Source of the DNA: Roseibium algicola
GTDB lineage: Bacteria > Pseudomonadota > Alphaproteobacteria > Rhizobiales > Stappiaceae
Length of the DNA: 64,000 bases
Assembly: GCF_001999245.1 (NCBI RefSeq)
Contig: NZ_CP019630.1
Coordinates: 1,674,001 to 1,738,000 of the forward strand
Direction of reading: 5' to 3'
Program-made: the position numbers and the translations under genes
The notes under the pieces: model-generated
What the model saw: only the letters and a program-made list of their open reading frames with translations
Databases searched by the model: none
What the model was told of the DNA's origin: nothing
Shown here: in pieces, positions 25,411 through 35,807 of the stretch
Layout of the letters: the number at the start of each line of letters is the position of its first letter
How positions within the stretch are numbered: position 1 is the stretch's first letter

Positions 25411-26375
25411 GAACGCTCCTTGAGATACGGAATGCCAGCCGCCTTCGGCGGGATTGCCTTGCCGATGAAACCTGCAAGCAGGATCACGGTCAGAATATAG
25501 GGCAGTGCCTGGAAGAACTGCACCGGAATTTCGCCGATACCGGGTAATTTCTGACCCTGCATCCGGATGGCGACAGCATCGAGGAAGCCGAACAACAGGC
25601 AGGCCAACATCGCGTTGGCCGGTTTCCACTTGGCGAAAATCAGGGCCGCCAGCGCGATGAAGCCCTTGCCAGCCGTCATGTCCTTGATGAAGCCGGAGGA
25701 CTGGGCGATGGAAAGATATGCTCCGGCTACACCGCACAGGGCACCGCAAGCGATGACCGCCCGGTAGCGCAGCCAGGTGACAGAGATGCCGGCCGTGTCA
25801 ACGGCCGCCGGGTTTTCCCCGACCGCACGCAGGCGCAGCCCGAAACGAGTGCGGAACAGCACCCACCAGGTCAGCGGCACGGCCACGAAAGCCGCATAGA
25901 CCAGGATGTTGTGGCCTGACAGCAGTTCGCTGTAGATGCCGCCAATGATTGGAACATCGCGCAGTTCTTCCGCGTAGGGCCAGACGATGTCCCTAAACCG
26001 TCCGCCTTCCGGCAGTGAGGGTGTACGACCGCCCTGGCGGAACCATGTCTGCCCGAGCAGCGCGGTCAGGCCCGCTGCCAGGAAGTTGATGGCGACGCCG
26101 GAAACGATCTGGTTGCCGCGGTTGGTAATGGAGGCAAAGCCGTGGATCAGCGCCAGGCCGATCGAAACCGCCATGCCCGCCAGAAGGCCGATCCAGGCGT
26201 TTCCGGTCATGTAGGCGACCGCACCCGCCCCAAAGGCTGCGCCGAGCATCTTTCCTTCCAGGCCGATATCGACCACGCCGGAGCGTTCAGAGTAAAGCCC
26301 TGCCAGACAGGCCAGCAGAAGCGGTGTCGACAGGCGGACTGTGGAATCAAGTGTCAGGATCACGATCTCGAACAT
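25407..26375 (-). CDS. Nucleoside ABC transporter permease, second subunit
   Basis: This 322-residue membrane protein belongs to the branched BPD_transp_2 family that partners BMP/PnrA binding proteins. It has about eight to nine hydrophobic segments and stretches such as ERSGVVDIGLEGKMLGAAFGA and ADRG-like loops including RAVGENPAAVDTAGI. The ATG at 26375 is seven bases after GGAGG. It follows the first permease by two bases. Confidence 0.92.
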   Translation of the reverse strand: MFEIVILTLDSTVRLSTPLLLACLAGLYSERSGVVDIGLEGKMLGAAFGAGAVAYMTGNAWIGLLAGMAVSIGLALIHGFASITNRGNQIVSGVAINFLAAGLTALLGQTWFRQGGRTPSLPEGGRFRDIVWPYAEELRDVPIIGGIYSELLSGHNILVYAAFVAVPLTWWVLFRTRFGLRLRAVGENPAAVDTAGISVTWLRYRAVIACGALCGVAGAYLSIAQSSGFIKDMTAGKGFIALAALIFAKWKPANAMLACLLFGFLDAVAIRMQGQKLPGIGEIPVQFFQALPYILTVILLAGFIGKAIPPKAAGIPYLKERS

Positions 26376-26377
26376 GA

Positions 26378-27480
26378 TCACGCCTCCTTCTCGGCAAGAG
26401 CCCGGGAGGGCGTGAACAGCTTGATGATGGCCGGGCGGAACATGTGCTCAAGCGCACCGGCAAACAGGATCACAAGGCCCTGGATGACGATGATCATGTC
26501 TCGCGTGATGTTGGGCATTTCGAACGAAAGTTCCGCGCCGCCCTGATAGAGCATGCCGAACAGGATCGATGCCAGAACGATGCCGACCGGATGCGCCCGC
26601 CCCATGAGGGCAACCGCGATGCCGACGAAGCCGTAGCCGGTCACGAAATCGATCAGCAGACGGTGCTGTGACCCCATGATCTCGTTGATCGCCATCATGC
26701 CTGCAAGACCACCGGATATGAGCATGGTGATGACGATGGTGCGCACCGGCGAGATGCCGGCATAGACCGCGGCTGTGGCGTTGGCACCGAAGGACCGGAT
26801 CTCGAAACCGAGCTTTGTGCGCCAGATCAGGAACCAGACCAGAACACAAGCCGCCAGCGCCACGAAGAGCGACAGGTTGACCGGCGCATAGCCGAAGCCG
26901 AAGGACGGGAATATGTCGTTCAGGAACGGCAGACGGCCGCCGTCCTCGAAGGTTCGTGTTTCCGGCTGCATCGAGCCTGGCTTCTTCAACGCGTTGTTGA
27001 GCAGATAGACCATCAGCGACGAGGCGATGAAGTTGAACATGATGGTGGTGATCACCACGTGGCTGCCGCGGGTGGCCTGCAGCCAGGCCGGAATGAACGC
27101 CCAGGCGGCCCCCATCAGCGCCGAGCCGATGATGGCAAACGGCAAGGTGATGTACCACGGCACGATGTGGTCCAGCGCCAGACAGGCTATGGCGACCCCG
27201 AGACCACCGATATAGGCCTGGCCCTCACCGCCGATGTTGAACAACCCGGCATGAAAGGCAACGGCCACGGCCAGGCCGGTGAAGATGAAGTTGGTGGCAT
27301 AAAACAGCGTGAAGCCGATGCCTTCGCCATAGCCAATGGAGCCCCAGACCAGGAGCTGCACCGCGTCCAGCGGGTTTTCCCCGATCAGGACAACGACGAG
27401 GCCGGACACCAGGAAGGCGGCGGCCAGGTTCAGGAACGGGATCAGGCCGTAATCGACCCAGCGCGGGAGCTGACCGGCAC

Positions 27481-27484
<4 letters not shown>
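26378..27484 (-). CDS. Nucleoside ABC transporter permease, first subunit
   Basis: This 368-residue membrane protein is the larger permease of the BMP-type nucleoside importer. Family features are FHAGLFNIGGEGQAYIGGLG, a motif shared by YufP-like permeases, and IRSFGANATAAVYAGI. Its ATG overlaps the ATPase stop and has GGAGG upstream, so ATPase and permease are translationally coupled. Confidence 0.93.
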
Positions 27485-29037
<1,553 letters not shown>

Positions 29038-29115
29038 GCGTTCCCCCAGGCCTGACTGTTTTTCTTTTTCTTTGTCATTGTTATTGCCCCTCGCCGCTGC
29101 CTCGCGGTGTCCCGA

Positions 29116-30108
29116 TCAGAAAGGACATGCTCCGTCGGTGACGACGTCATGAACCTTGACGGTGCCGTCGGAGATGGCCGCAACGGCGGCATCCGCCGCC
29201 GCTTTCATGTCCGGCGTGATCAGGTCCTTGTTGTTTTCGTCCAGCACCCAGTCCATGCCGCCATCCGCGACGCCCAGCACCTTGATGCCGGGTTCGAAGG
29301 TGCCGTCCTTCGCCGCCTGAAAGCTGTCGTAGACGGCGTTGTCCACGCGCTTGCGGATGGACGTCAGGACCTTGCCCGGATGCAGGCCGTTCTGGTTGCT
29401 GTCGGTGCCCATGCCGAGCACGCCCTTGTCGGCAGCTGCCTGCAGCACACCAATACCGGTTCCGCCCGCTGCCTGAATGATCACATCGGCGCCCTGATTG
29501 ATCTGGCCGATGGCAAGTTCGCCGCCGCGAACAGGATCCGCGAAAGCGGCCGGCGTATCGCCCGTCATGTTGGACAGAACCCTGATATCCGCCCTTGCGG
29601 CCTGGCCGCCCTGCTTGTAGCCGCACAGAAACCGCTGGATGATCGGGATATCCATGCCGCCGACAAAACCGATGGTGCCGCTCTTGGAGGCCATGCCGGC
29701 CAGCAGACCGCCGATATAGGCACCCTCATGTTCCTTGAACACATAGGAGCGCACGTTCGGCTGATCGACCACCATGTCGACGATGGCAAAATCCGTCTTT
29801 GGAAAATTGGGCGCCACCTGGCCAAGCGCGTTGGCCTGGTTGAAACCGATTGCGACAACGGGGGACGCGCCCCGGCTGGCAAAGTTCCGCAGTGCCTGCA
29901 GGCTTTGCGCATCACGCTCCAACTCGAATTCCCTGACGTCGCCGCCCTGGTCCTGAAACCGTTTCACGCCGGCAAAGGCGCTTTCGTTGAAAGACCCGTC
30001 GAACTTCCCGCCGACGGAATAAACGATGGCCGGTTCGGCCAGAGTTGCGGTTGTTGTCATGAAGACAGCGCAGGCCGCAGCAATGACGTCTGATGTGAGA
30101 CGGAGCAT
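29116..30108 (-). CDS. BMP/PnrA-family nucleoside-binding protein, second copy
   Basis: This 330-residue protein has a signal peptide (ending TATLA) and the Med/BMP fold with VYSVGGKFDGSFNESAF, VGGMDIPIIQRFLCGYKQG and IIQAAGGTGIGVLQAA. It is a clear paralogue of the next gene upstream with the same order of motifs, including a matching C-terminal HDVVTDGACPF. It starts 87 bases after its paralogue, with GGAGGACAGG before ATG, and a hairpin between. It may differ in ligand preference. Confidence 0.92.
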   Translation of the reverse strand: MLRLTSDVIAAACAVFMTTTATLAEPAIVYSVGGKFDGSFNESAFAGVKRFQDQGGDVREFELERDAQSLQALRNFASRGASPVVAIGFNQANALGQVAPNFPKTDFAIVDMVVDQPNVRSYVFKEHEGAYIGGLLAGMASKSGTIGFVGGMDIPIIQRFLCGYKQGGQAARADIRVLSNMTGDTPAAFADPVRGGELAIGQINQGADVIIQAAGGTGIGVLQAAADKGVLGMGTDSNQNGLHPGKVLTSIRKRVDNAVYDSFQAAKDGTFEPGIKVLGVADGGMDWVLDENNKDLITPDMKAAADAAVAAISDGTVKVHDVVTDGACPF

Positions 30109-30153
30109 CCTGTCCTCCGAAAAAACGGGTTGGGCACGCTAGAAATACAGGTA

Positions 30154-30181
30154 GACCTCCGCACGGTATCGCGCGGAGGTC
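30154..30181 (-). promoter_or_regulatory. Hairpin between the two BMP genes
   Basis: GACCTCCGC (30154-30162) and GCGGAGGTC (30173-30181) pair across a ten-base loop, 15 bases after the first BMP stop codon. No T run follows. Such a hairpin would protect the upstream binding-protein message from 3-prime decay and lower downstream expression. Confidence 0.5.
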
Positions 30182-30195
30182 CAAAAACGACTGCC

Positions 30196-31197
30196 TTACA
30201 TCGGGCAGGACTGATCGGCCATGTAGTCGTGAACTTCGATCTCGCCGGAGATGATCTTCTGGGTCGCTTCTTCGACCTTTGCTTTCATCTCGTCGTTGAC
30301 GAGTTCGGCGTTGTTGTCGTCCAGCGCCCAGTCGACGCCGCCTTCCTTGAGGCCGAGGACTTCGAAGCCGGAGGACCAGCTGTCGTTGGCCGCGTCTTCG
30401 AACGCCTGGTAGACGGCAATGTCGACGCGCTTCAGCATGGAGGTCAGGACGGAACCCGGATGCAGGTTGTTCTGGTTGCTGTCGACGCCGATGCCGAGCT
30501 TGCCGGCGTCAGCAGCGGCCTGCAGAACACCGATGCCGGTGCCGCCGGCAGCGTGATAGACAACGTCAGCGCCACGGTCGAACTGGGACTTGGCGAGTTC
30601 GCCACCCTTGACCGGATCGTTCCAGGCCGCACCGGTGGTGCCGGTCATGTTCTCGAAGACTTCCGCCTTCGGGTTTGCAGCCATTACGCCCTGCTTGTAA
30701 CCACAGGAGAACTTGCGGATAAGCGGAATGTCCATGCCGCCGACAAAGCCGACCTTGCCGGTTTCGGACGCCATCGCAGCCAGCATGCCGACGATGTAGG
30801 AGCCTTCCTGCTCCTTGAACAGGATGGAGCGCACGTTCGGCAGGTCGACGACCATGTCAACGATCGCGAACTGCGTATCCGGGAATTCCTTGGCAACCTT
30901 TTCCACGGCGTTGGCCTGGGAGAAGCCGATGGCAACGATCGGGTTCATGCCGCGCTTGGCAAAGTTGCGCAGAGCCTGCTCGCGCTGGCTGTCGTTCTGG
31001 ATTTCGAAATCGCGGTATTCGACGCCGGTGTCTTCCTTGAACTTTTCAGCACCGTTGTATGCGCCTTCGTTGAACGACTTGTCGAAACGGCCGCCCAGAT
31101 CGTAAAGCACTGCCGGCTTGATATCGGCTGCCAATGCGCCCACGGCAGTAAAGGCCAGGCCGGCAAGCGCGGTGCCGATGGTAAGAAGCTTTTTCAC
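30196..31197 (-). CDS. BMP/PnrA-family nucleoside-binding protein, first copy
   Basis: This 333-residue periplasmic binding protein has a signal peptide (MKKLLTIGTALAGLAFTAVG, cleaved near GALA) and the BMP motifs LYDLGGRFDKSFNEGAYNG, VGGMDIPLIRKFSCGYKQG and VVYHAAGGTGIGVLQA. Related PnrA proteins bind purine nucleosides. Translation starts with GTG at 31197 after GGAGG. It is the first structural gene after the SorC-type regulator. Confidence 0.93.
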   Translation of the reverse strand: MKKLLTIGTALAGLAFTAVGALAADIKPAVLYDLGGRFDKSFNEGAYNGAEKFKEDTGVEYRDFEIQNDSQREQALRNFAKRGMNPIVAIGFSQANAVEKVAKEFPDTQFAIVDMVVDLPNVRSILFKEQEGSYIVGMLAAMASETGKVGFVGGMDIPLIRKFSCGYKQGVMAANPKAEVFENMTGTTGAAWNDPVKGGELAKSQFDRGADVVYHAAGGTGIGVLQAAADAGKLGIGVDSNQNNLHPGSVLTSMLKRVDIAVYQAFEDAANDSWSSGFEVLGLKEGGVDWALDDNNAELVNDEMKAKVEEATQKIISGEIEVHDYMADQSCPM

Positions 31198-31265
31198 TTA
31201 TATGTCCTCCGACATGCGGGGGCCTGCCTTTTGGCCGGCCCGTTTCCCCTCGTGACCCAGCCGCA

Positions 31266-32249
31266 TCATGCGGACTGTGCCAGCTGCAATCCGGCCCGTG
31301 CCGTCAGAGCCCTCGCAAGGGTCTCGTCTGCCACAAGGTCGGTAATGACACCGGTACGCAGGGCCGCGAGCGTGGCATCCACCTTGCTCTCCCCACCTAC
31401 CAGCGCAATCACGCGGCGCCCGCGCACTTCGTCGAAATGCAGACCCACGGCACAATCGCCGAGCGGATCCGGGGCCAATTTTCCCTCGATCGTCAGAAAG
31501 CGCCCCATCAAATCACAGACGGCGCCGCCCGACAGCAAATCTTCCTGTTCTTTTTTGGAAATCATGCCGCGCTGGACAAGATGGCCCTCGTTCTCGACCG
31601 AACCGATGCCGATGAGAAAGGCATCCGACTGGCGCGCGCGATCCATCAGGTCCTGCACGCTGCGCTGGGTCAGGAACATCGCCTTTTCGTCCTGGTTTTC
31701 GGCAAAATAGGGAACCGGCAGATAATAGCCGATGCCGCCTGTGCGCTCCTGCATCTTCTGGACGATGTCATAGGGGTTGGCAGCAAGCGTGCGCGTCAGG
31801 GATCCGCAGATCGACATGATTTCGAGATCGGTTCTCGCGACTTTCGGCAACGCTTCGACAGCCGCGGTCAGCGTGCGGCCCATGCCAACGCCCAGACGCG
31901 TGACGTTTGACCCACCGAGCATTCCAGACAGGAACTGTGCCGCGGACACGGCGACGGCCCTGAGGGCGCTGTCGTCGTCGCCGCCACCAAGATCGGGAGC
32001 AATGATGCAGTTCGTCAGGCCGAAATGCTCCGTCAGCTCCTTTTCAAGCTGGAGGCATTCCATCGGGCGACCATCGACCTGGAATTTGACGAAACCGGCT
32101 TTCTGCGCATGAGCGATCAGGCGATGCACCTTGGCAGGCGAAACGCCGAGCTGCGAGGCGATTTCACCCTGCGTACGGCCGCCAACAAAAGACAGCCAGG
32201 CCGCCCGGATGGCCATATATGATGTCCAGTCGTCGTCGCGTGTCTGCAT
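31266..32249 (-). CDS. SorC/DeoR-type sugar-binding transcriptional regulator
   Basis: This 327-residue regulator has an N-terminal helix-turn-helix (RTQGEIASQLGVSPAKVHRL, about residues 25-45) and a C-terminal sugar-phosphate-binding domain with MGRTLTAAVEALP, LMDRARQSDAFLIGIG and RRVIALVGGESKVDATLAALR. Members usually respond to a phosphorylated sugar; deoxyribose 5-phosphate or ribose phosphate is likely here because the genes that follow make them. The ATG at 32249 was chosen for length; a frame to 32312 is open. It heads the nucleoside cluster with 68 bases to the first BMP gene. Confidence 0.88.
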   Translation of the reverse strand: MQTRDDDWTSYMAIRAAWLSFVGGRTQGEIASQLGVSPAKVHRLIAHAQKAGFVKFQVDGRPMECLQLEKELTEHFGLTNCIIAPDLGGGDDDSALRAVAVSAAQFLSGMLGGSNVTRLGVGMGRTLTAAVEALPKVARTDLEIMSICGSLTRTLAANPYDIVQKMQERTGGIGYYLPVPYFAENQDEKAMFLTQRSVQDLMDRARQSDAFLIGIGSVENEGHLVQRGMISKKEQEDLLSGGAVCDLMGRFLTIEGKLAPDPLGDCAVGLHFDEVRGRRVIALVGGESKVDATLAALRTGVITDLVADETLARALTARAGLQLAQSA

Positions 32250-32600
32250 TCCGCGTCGAAACCTTCCCCTCCAGAGCCCTTGCGCACGCCTTCCGGCGGA
32301 CAGGATACTCAACCACTCTCAAAACGCCCGGCTTGATGGAATTGCATCCCGCAAGATGAAACACCCGCCTGTCCAGCCATGCGAAGCGGTTGACCGCAAC
32401 GGTCCGGCTATGCCCTGCTCTCTTCGGAGCTTTTGTTTTCCGGGGCCGCGAAGGCCGGCCGAAAAATTCTTCACCAAGTGAGAATTTCTTCAGATCATGA
32501 CCAGCCTTGCCTTTGCCGTCAACTAAAAAAACTGCCAATTTTCTGGCTGATTGCTGCATTTCTGGGCAGCAATCAGCGCCGAGTACCACTTCTGAACGGC

Positions 32601-32676
32601 GGCAAATTCTGCCCAAAGCTGCCGATTTTCAGAAACAACCCGGCAAAATTTGCCTAGCTGCACGGCAATAATTGCC
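32601..32676. promoter_or_regulatory. Cluster of GGCAA-type palindromic operators
   Basis: Three 13-base sites of the form GGCAA-N3-TTGCC occur: GGCAAATTCTGCC (32601), GGCAAAATTTGCC (32642) and GGCAATAATTGCC (32664). The last two have centres 22 bases apart, two helical turns, and the first is 41 bases further. A related GCCAATTTTCTGGC lies at 32534. They are likely operators for the regulator transcribed leftward from 32249, though this is inference. Confidence 0.55.
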
Positions 32677-33054
32677 GGTGGATTTGTCCCCCACTTTGAA
32701 AACCTGCGTCTTTCCGACCGAAAAACAGCTAATCGGAACGCGCATGTCAGGCGCTTCAGAAGTTGCTGAAACGTCGGCTGTTTTGGGTCTCAACCAGGTT
32801 CTCTCGCCCGAGTTTCTCACAGTTTCGCGCAAAAATGTGACCGACAAGGCGGATTGAAATAACTCAAGAAATACCCACCTTACCTATACGTAAAGCTTAA
32901 CGCGTATCCACGGATGAAAAATTTGCCTAGCAAATCCGGAAGATATCCCGCGCCTGTGGATAGAACATGCACTCCGTGCACATTACTTTTGCCAGCCAAG
33001 GAATATTACGCTACGTTTGGCATGTAGCTTGCTAAGTAAATTTCCAAGCTCATC

Positions 33055-33077
33055 CAAGGCATTCAGCCAATGCCTTG
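33055..33077 (+). promoter_or_regulatory. Stem-loop in the DUF1194 leader
   Basis: CAAGGCATT and AATGCCTTG form a perfect nine-base stem with a CAGCC loop, about 100 bases upstream of the DUF1194 start. No T run follows. It may be in the untranslated leader or act as a DNA operator. Confidence 0.45.
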
Positions 33078-33145
33078 TTAGGAATCACGAGAAACGGAAA
33101 GATAAGGAATTCAACGACAAAATAAACAGGGGAGACGTGGCCACC

Positions 33146-33159
33146 CAGCCGCAAGGCTG
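33146..33159 (+). promoter_or_regulatory. GNRA-capped hairpin beside the DUF1194 ribosome site
   Basis: CAGCC and GGCTG enclose a GCAA tetraloop and end four bases before the strong ribosome site TAAGGAG (33163-33169) of the DUF1194 gene. Confidence 0.4.
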
Positions 33160-33176
33160 AAGTAAGGAGAAAAACC

Positions 33177-34031
33177 ATGCGTCTCGACATAACCAAAACA
33201 GACTGTGCACTGACGGTTACAAGTTTACTGTCACTTATTTGTGCGGCACTTCTTTTCGCCGCCCCAGCCGCAGCCCGAGACTACCGTCCGGCTCTGATGG
33301 CTTCTTCACAATACAGCTTTGATCCGGCCAACGAAGTGGACGTCGAACTTGTCCTGGCCGTCGACATCTCCCAATCCATGGATACAGAAGAACAGGAAGT
33401 GCAGCGCGCCGGGTATGTTGCCGCTCTCACCTCCAGGGAATTTCTTGACGCCATTCAGGTCGGTCCGATCGGCCGCGTTGCCGTGACCTACATGGAATGG
33501 GGCGGGGTCGATGAGCATTTCATCGTCGCCGACTGGACGGTGATCCAGGATGCAAGCTCGGCAGCACACTTCGCTTCCAAGATTGCCGAGGCCCCACTTC
33601 GGCAGGTCCAGCGCACCTCCATCGCCTCGGCGCTCGAAAAGTCGGTCTTTCTGGTTCAGAACAACCAGTATGAAGGCCTGCGCCGCGTAATCGACATTTC
33701 CGGTGACGGCCCGAACAACCAGGGCGGCTCCGTGACTGCCATGCGTGATCGCATGGTTGCCTCTGGGGTGACCATCAACGGTTTGCCTCTGATGATGAAG
33801 TCGAACAAGAACACCTGGCAGGCGATGCTCAACCTCGACCACTATTACGAGGATTGTGTGATCGGCGGCCCGGGCTCCTTCGCCATCCCCGTTCGCAGTC
33901 AGGAAGGCTTTGCAGACGCGATCCGGATGAAGCTGGTGATGGAGATCGCCGGGCTGCATCTGCCGGAACCCGATCCCTACTTCCAGCGCGTTGCCGGCCG
34001 CGAACCGATCCGCTGTAATCTGTTCGACTGA
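33177..34031 (+). CDS. DUF1194 von Willebrand A-like exported protein
   Basis: This 284-residue protein has a signal peptide (cleaved near AAPAAA) and a von Willebrand A-like domain of the DUF1194 family. The metal-ion site begins with ELVLAVDISQSMDTEEQ near residue 60 (DxSxS), and DISGDGPNNQGG and EDCVIGGPGSFAIPV are family features. Function is unknown; a periplasmic or surface adhesion-like or scaffold role is possible. It stands alone, with a long leader on one side and its own terminator. Confidence 0.9.
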   Translation: MRLDITKTDCALTVTSLLSLICAALLFAAPAAARDYRPALMASSQYSFDPANEVDVELVLAVDISQSMDTEEQEVQRAGYVAALTSREFLDAIQVGPIGRVAVTYMEWGGVDEHFIVADWTVIQDASSAAHFASKIAEAPLRQVQRTSIASALEKSVFLVQNNQYEGLRRVIDISGDGPNNQGGSVTAMRDRMVASGVTINGLPLMMKSNKNTWQAMLNLDHYYEDCVIGGPGSFAIPVRSQEGFADAIRMKLVMEIAGLHLPEPDPYFQRVAGREPIRCNLFD

Positions 34032-34059
34032 TCGCCACGTCTGCATTCTCCTTATTGCC

Positions 34060-34095
34060 TGCCGCGTTCCGGGCCGGGACGCGGCATTTTCTTTT
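34060..34095 (+). terminator. Rho-independent terminator after DUF1194 gene
   Basis: TGCCGCGTTCC and GGGACGCGGCA form an eleven-base stem with one G-T pair, loop GGGCC, followed by TTTTCTTTT. It lies 29 bases after the stop at 34031. The rest of the gap to 34326 holds nothing else I recognise. Confidence 0.85.
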
Positions 34096-34326
34096 GCTCC
34101 CTGCCAATGATCTGCCCACCGGGAACAGGTTCTGCGCCCGCCCGTTCATCTTCCTTTGCCTAAAGCGCTTTGAACGGCTAAACACTTCCCCGCCGCTGTC
34201 GCTTCCTGCCAGGGTGCCTTTTCGTCCGGTTCCCTCCGGGGACGAACTGGTCTCCCGGGACTTTGGTTTCGATCAGCTTTCGGCTATTCAATCGATCCGG
34301 ATTGCATAGACCCCAGAGGACCGCTG

Positions 34327-34758
34327 ATGCCTGCCACGCCCACTCTTGCGCTTGTCGCGCATGACGCCAAAAAAGACGCCATGGTCGAGTTCGCCAGACG
34401 GCACCAGGACAAACTCGCGGTTTTCGAACTTGTCAGCACAGGCACCACGGGCGGCCGCATTCTGGAAGCCTGTCCGGATCTCAAGGTCACAAGGCTGAAA
34501 AGCGGCCCGCTTGGCGGCGACCAGCAGATCGGCGCGATGATTGCCGAAGGCAAGCTCCAGGGCCTGTTCTTCTTCGTCGATCCGCTGTCGCCCATGCCGC
34601 ATGATGTTGATGTGAAAGCCCTGATGCGCCTTGCAGTGGTCTATGACATGCCGATGGCGCTCAATCCGTCGACCGCGGATATCCTGCTGCGCTCCGCCCG
34701 TCTGCAGGGCCTCAAGACCACATCCGCGACACCTGAAGTTGGCTCCTTGTCCTCATGA
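34327..34758 (+). CDS. mgsA: Methylglyoxal synthase
   Basis: This 143-residue enzyme converts dihydroxyacetone phosphate to methylglyoxal and phosphate. It has [18 protein letters not shown], the phosphate loop STGTTGG, catalytic Asp in [12 protein letters not shown] and [18 protein letters not shown]. Length is near the usual 130-155. GAGG lies seven bases before the ATG. Its last bases overlap the glucokinase start as ATGA, so the two are translated together. Confidence 0.95.
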   Translation: MPATPTLALVAHDAKKDAMVEFARRHQDKLAVFELVSTGTTGGRILEACPDLKVTRLKSGPLGGDQQIGAMIAEGKLQGLFFFVDPLSPMPHDVDVKALMRLAVVYDMPMALNPSTADILLRSARLQGLKTTSATPEVGSLSS

Positions 34759-35795
34759 GTTTTTCCAAGAACACCAAATCCTTTGCCTATCCGGTTCTGG
34801 TTGCCGATATCGGCGGCACCAACGCCCGTTTCGCTCTGGTTGACGACGCTGAGGCGCCCACCCGCATGTGCGGCAAGACGGCGACCGCGGATCATCCCGA
34901 CATTTCTTCCGCGATCCGCGAAGTGGTGCTGCCGGAAACCGATCCGAAACCACGCACGGCAATCATCGCGGTTGCCGGTCCCGTCACCGGTGACAGGATC
35001 CCCCTCACCAACGCGGCCTGGGTGATCGAGCCGCTGAAGATGATCGCCGACCTCGGTCTGGACGAAGTCATCGTGCTCAACGATTTCGAAGCGCAGGCCC
35101 TGGCCTTGCCAGGATATAGCGGCAGCGATATCGAACAGGTCGGCTCCGGCACGATCCGCGAAGAGAGTGCCAAGTTCGTCCTCGGTCCGGGCACGGGCCT
35201 CGGCGCCGCCGCGATGATCTATGCCGCCCAGACCTGGGTTCCCGTTCCGGGCGAAGGTGGCCATGTGGAACTCGGGCCGGTAAGCCCGGAAGACGTTGCC
35301 ATCTGGCCGCATATCGAACTCGTCGGTGGACGGCTTGGCGCCGAACAGATCCTTAGCGGCACCGGCCTGCCCCGCCTTGCCCGGGGCGTTGCCGCCTATA
35401 TGAGCGCGGACCGCGACTTCACAACGGCGGCAAGCATCACAACGGCCGCAGAGGAAAACGATCCGGTAGCGGTAAAGACGCTGGAGGTCTTTGCCAGGGC
35501 CCTTGGCCGTGTGGCTGGTGATTTTGCCCTCGCGGTCCTGGCACGGGGCGGCGTCTATCTGACTGGCGGTGTCACATCGCGGATCACACGCTTCCTCACG
35601 GACGGCGGCTTCCGCGCCGCCTTTGAGGCAAAGGCGCCCCACGAGGCCCTGATGGCCAAGATACCGACCTTCATCGTCCGGCATCCCGATCCGGCCCTGG
35701 AAGGCCTTGCCTCCTTCGCACGCGCGCCGGAAGCCTTTGCCGTCGACATGCAAGGACGGCAATGGACCGCAGGCGCCGCATCGGGCGCGAGCTGA
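34755..35795 (+). CDS. glk: Glucokinase
   Basis: This 346-residue ASKHA-fold enzyme phosphorylates glucose at C6. It belongs to the bacterial group A glucokinases without a ROK zinc motif: [15 protein letters not shown] at the N-terminus, [26 protein letters not shown] and EGGHVELGP. It overlaps mgsA and is followed by hrpB after twelve bases, making a compact three-gene operon. Confidence 0.94.
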   Translation: MSFSKNTKSFAYPVLVADIGGTNARFALVDDAEAPTRMCGKTATADHPDISSAIREVVLPETDPKPRTAIIAVAGPVTGDRIPLTNAAWVIEPLKMIADLGLDEVIVLNDFEAQALALPGYSGSDIEQVGSGTIREESAKFVLGPGTGLGAAAMIYAAQTWVPVPGEGGHVELGPVSPEDVAIWPHIELVGGRLGAEQILSGTGLPRLARGVAAYMSADRDFTTAASITTAAEENDPVAVKTLEVFARALGRVAGDFALAVLARGGVYLTGGVTSRITRFLTDGGFRAAFEAKAPHEALMAKIPTFIVRHPDPALEGLASFARAPEAFAVDMQGRQWTAGAASGAS

Positions 35796-35807
35796 CCCGG
35801 GCCCGTC

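Larger units (their letters stand above)
32250..33176. other. Large divergent intergenic region with palindromes
   Basis: This 927-base gap lies between the divergent SorC-type regulator and DUF1194 genes. It contains four related imperfect or perfect palindromes at 32534-32547, 32601-32613, 32642-32654 and 32664-32676, another at 32921-32935 (ATTTGC CTA GCAAAT), a nine-base stem-loop at 33055-33077 and a short hairpin at 33146-33159. Short open frames here (for example 32672-32857 plus) lack ribosome sites and I do not call them. Confidence 0.5.

Noticed and set aside
30130..31710. 526-codon plus-strand frame across the first BMP gene and regulator
   Set aside because: Antisense to well-supported genes, no ribosome site or domain.
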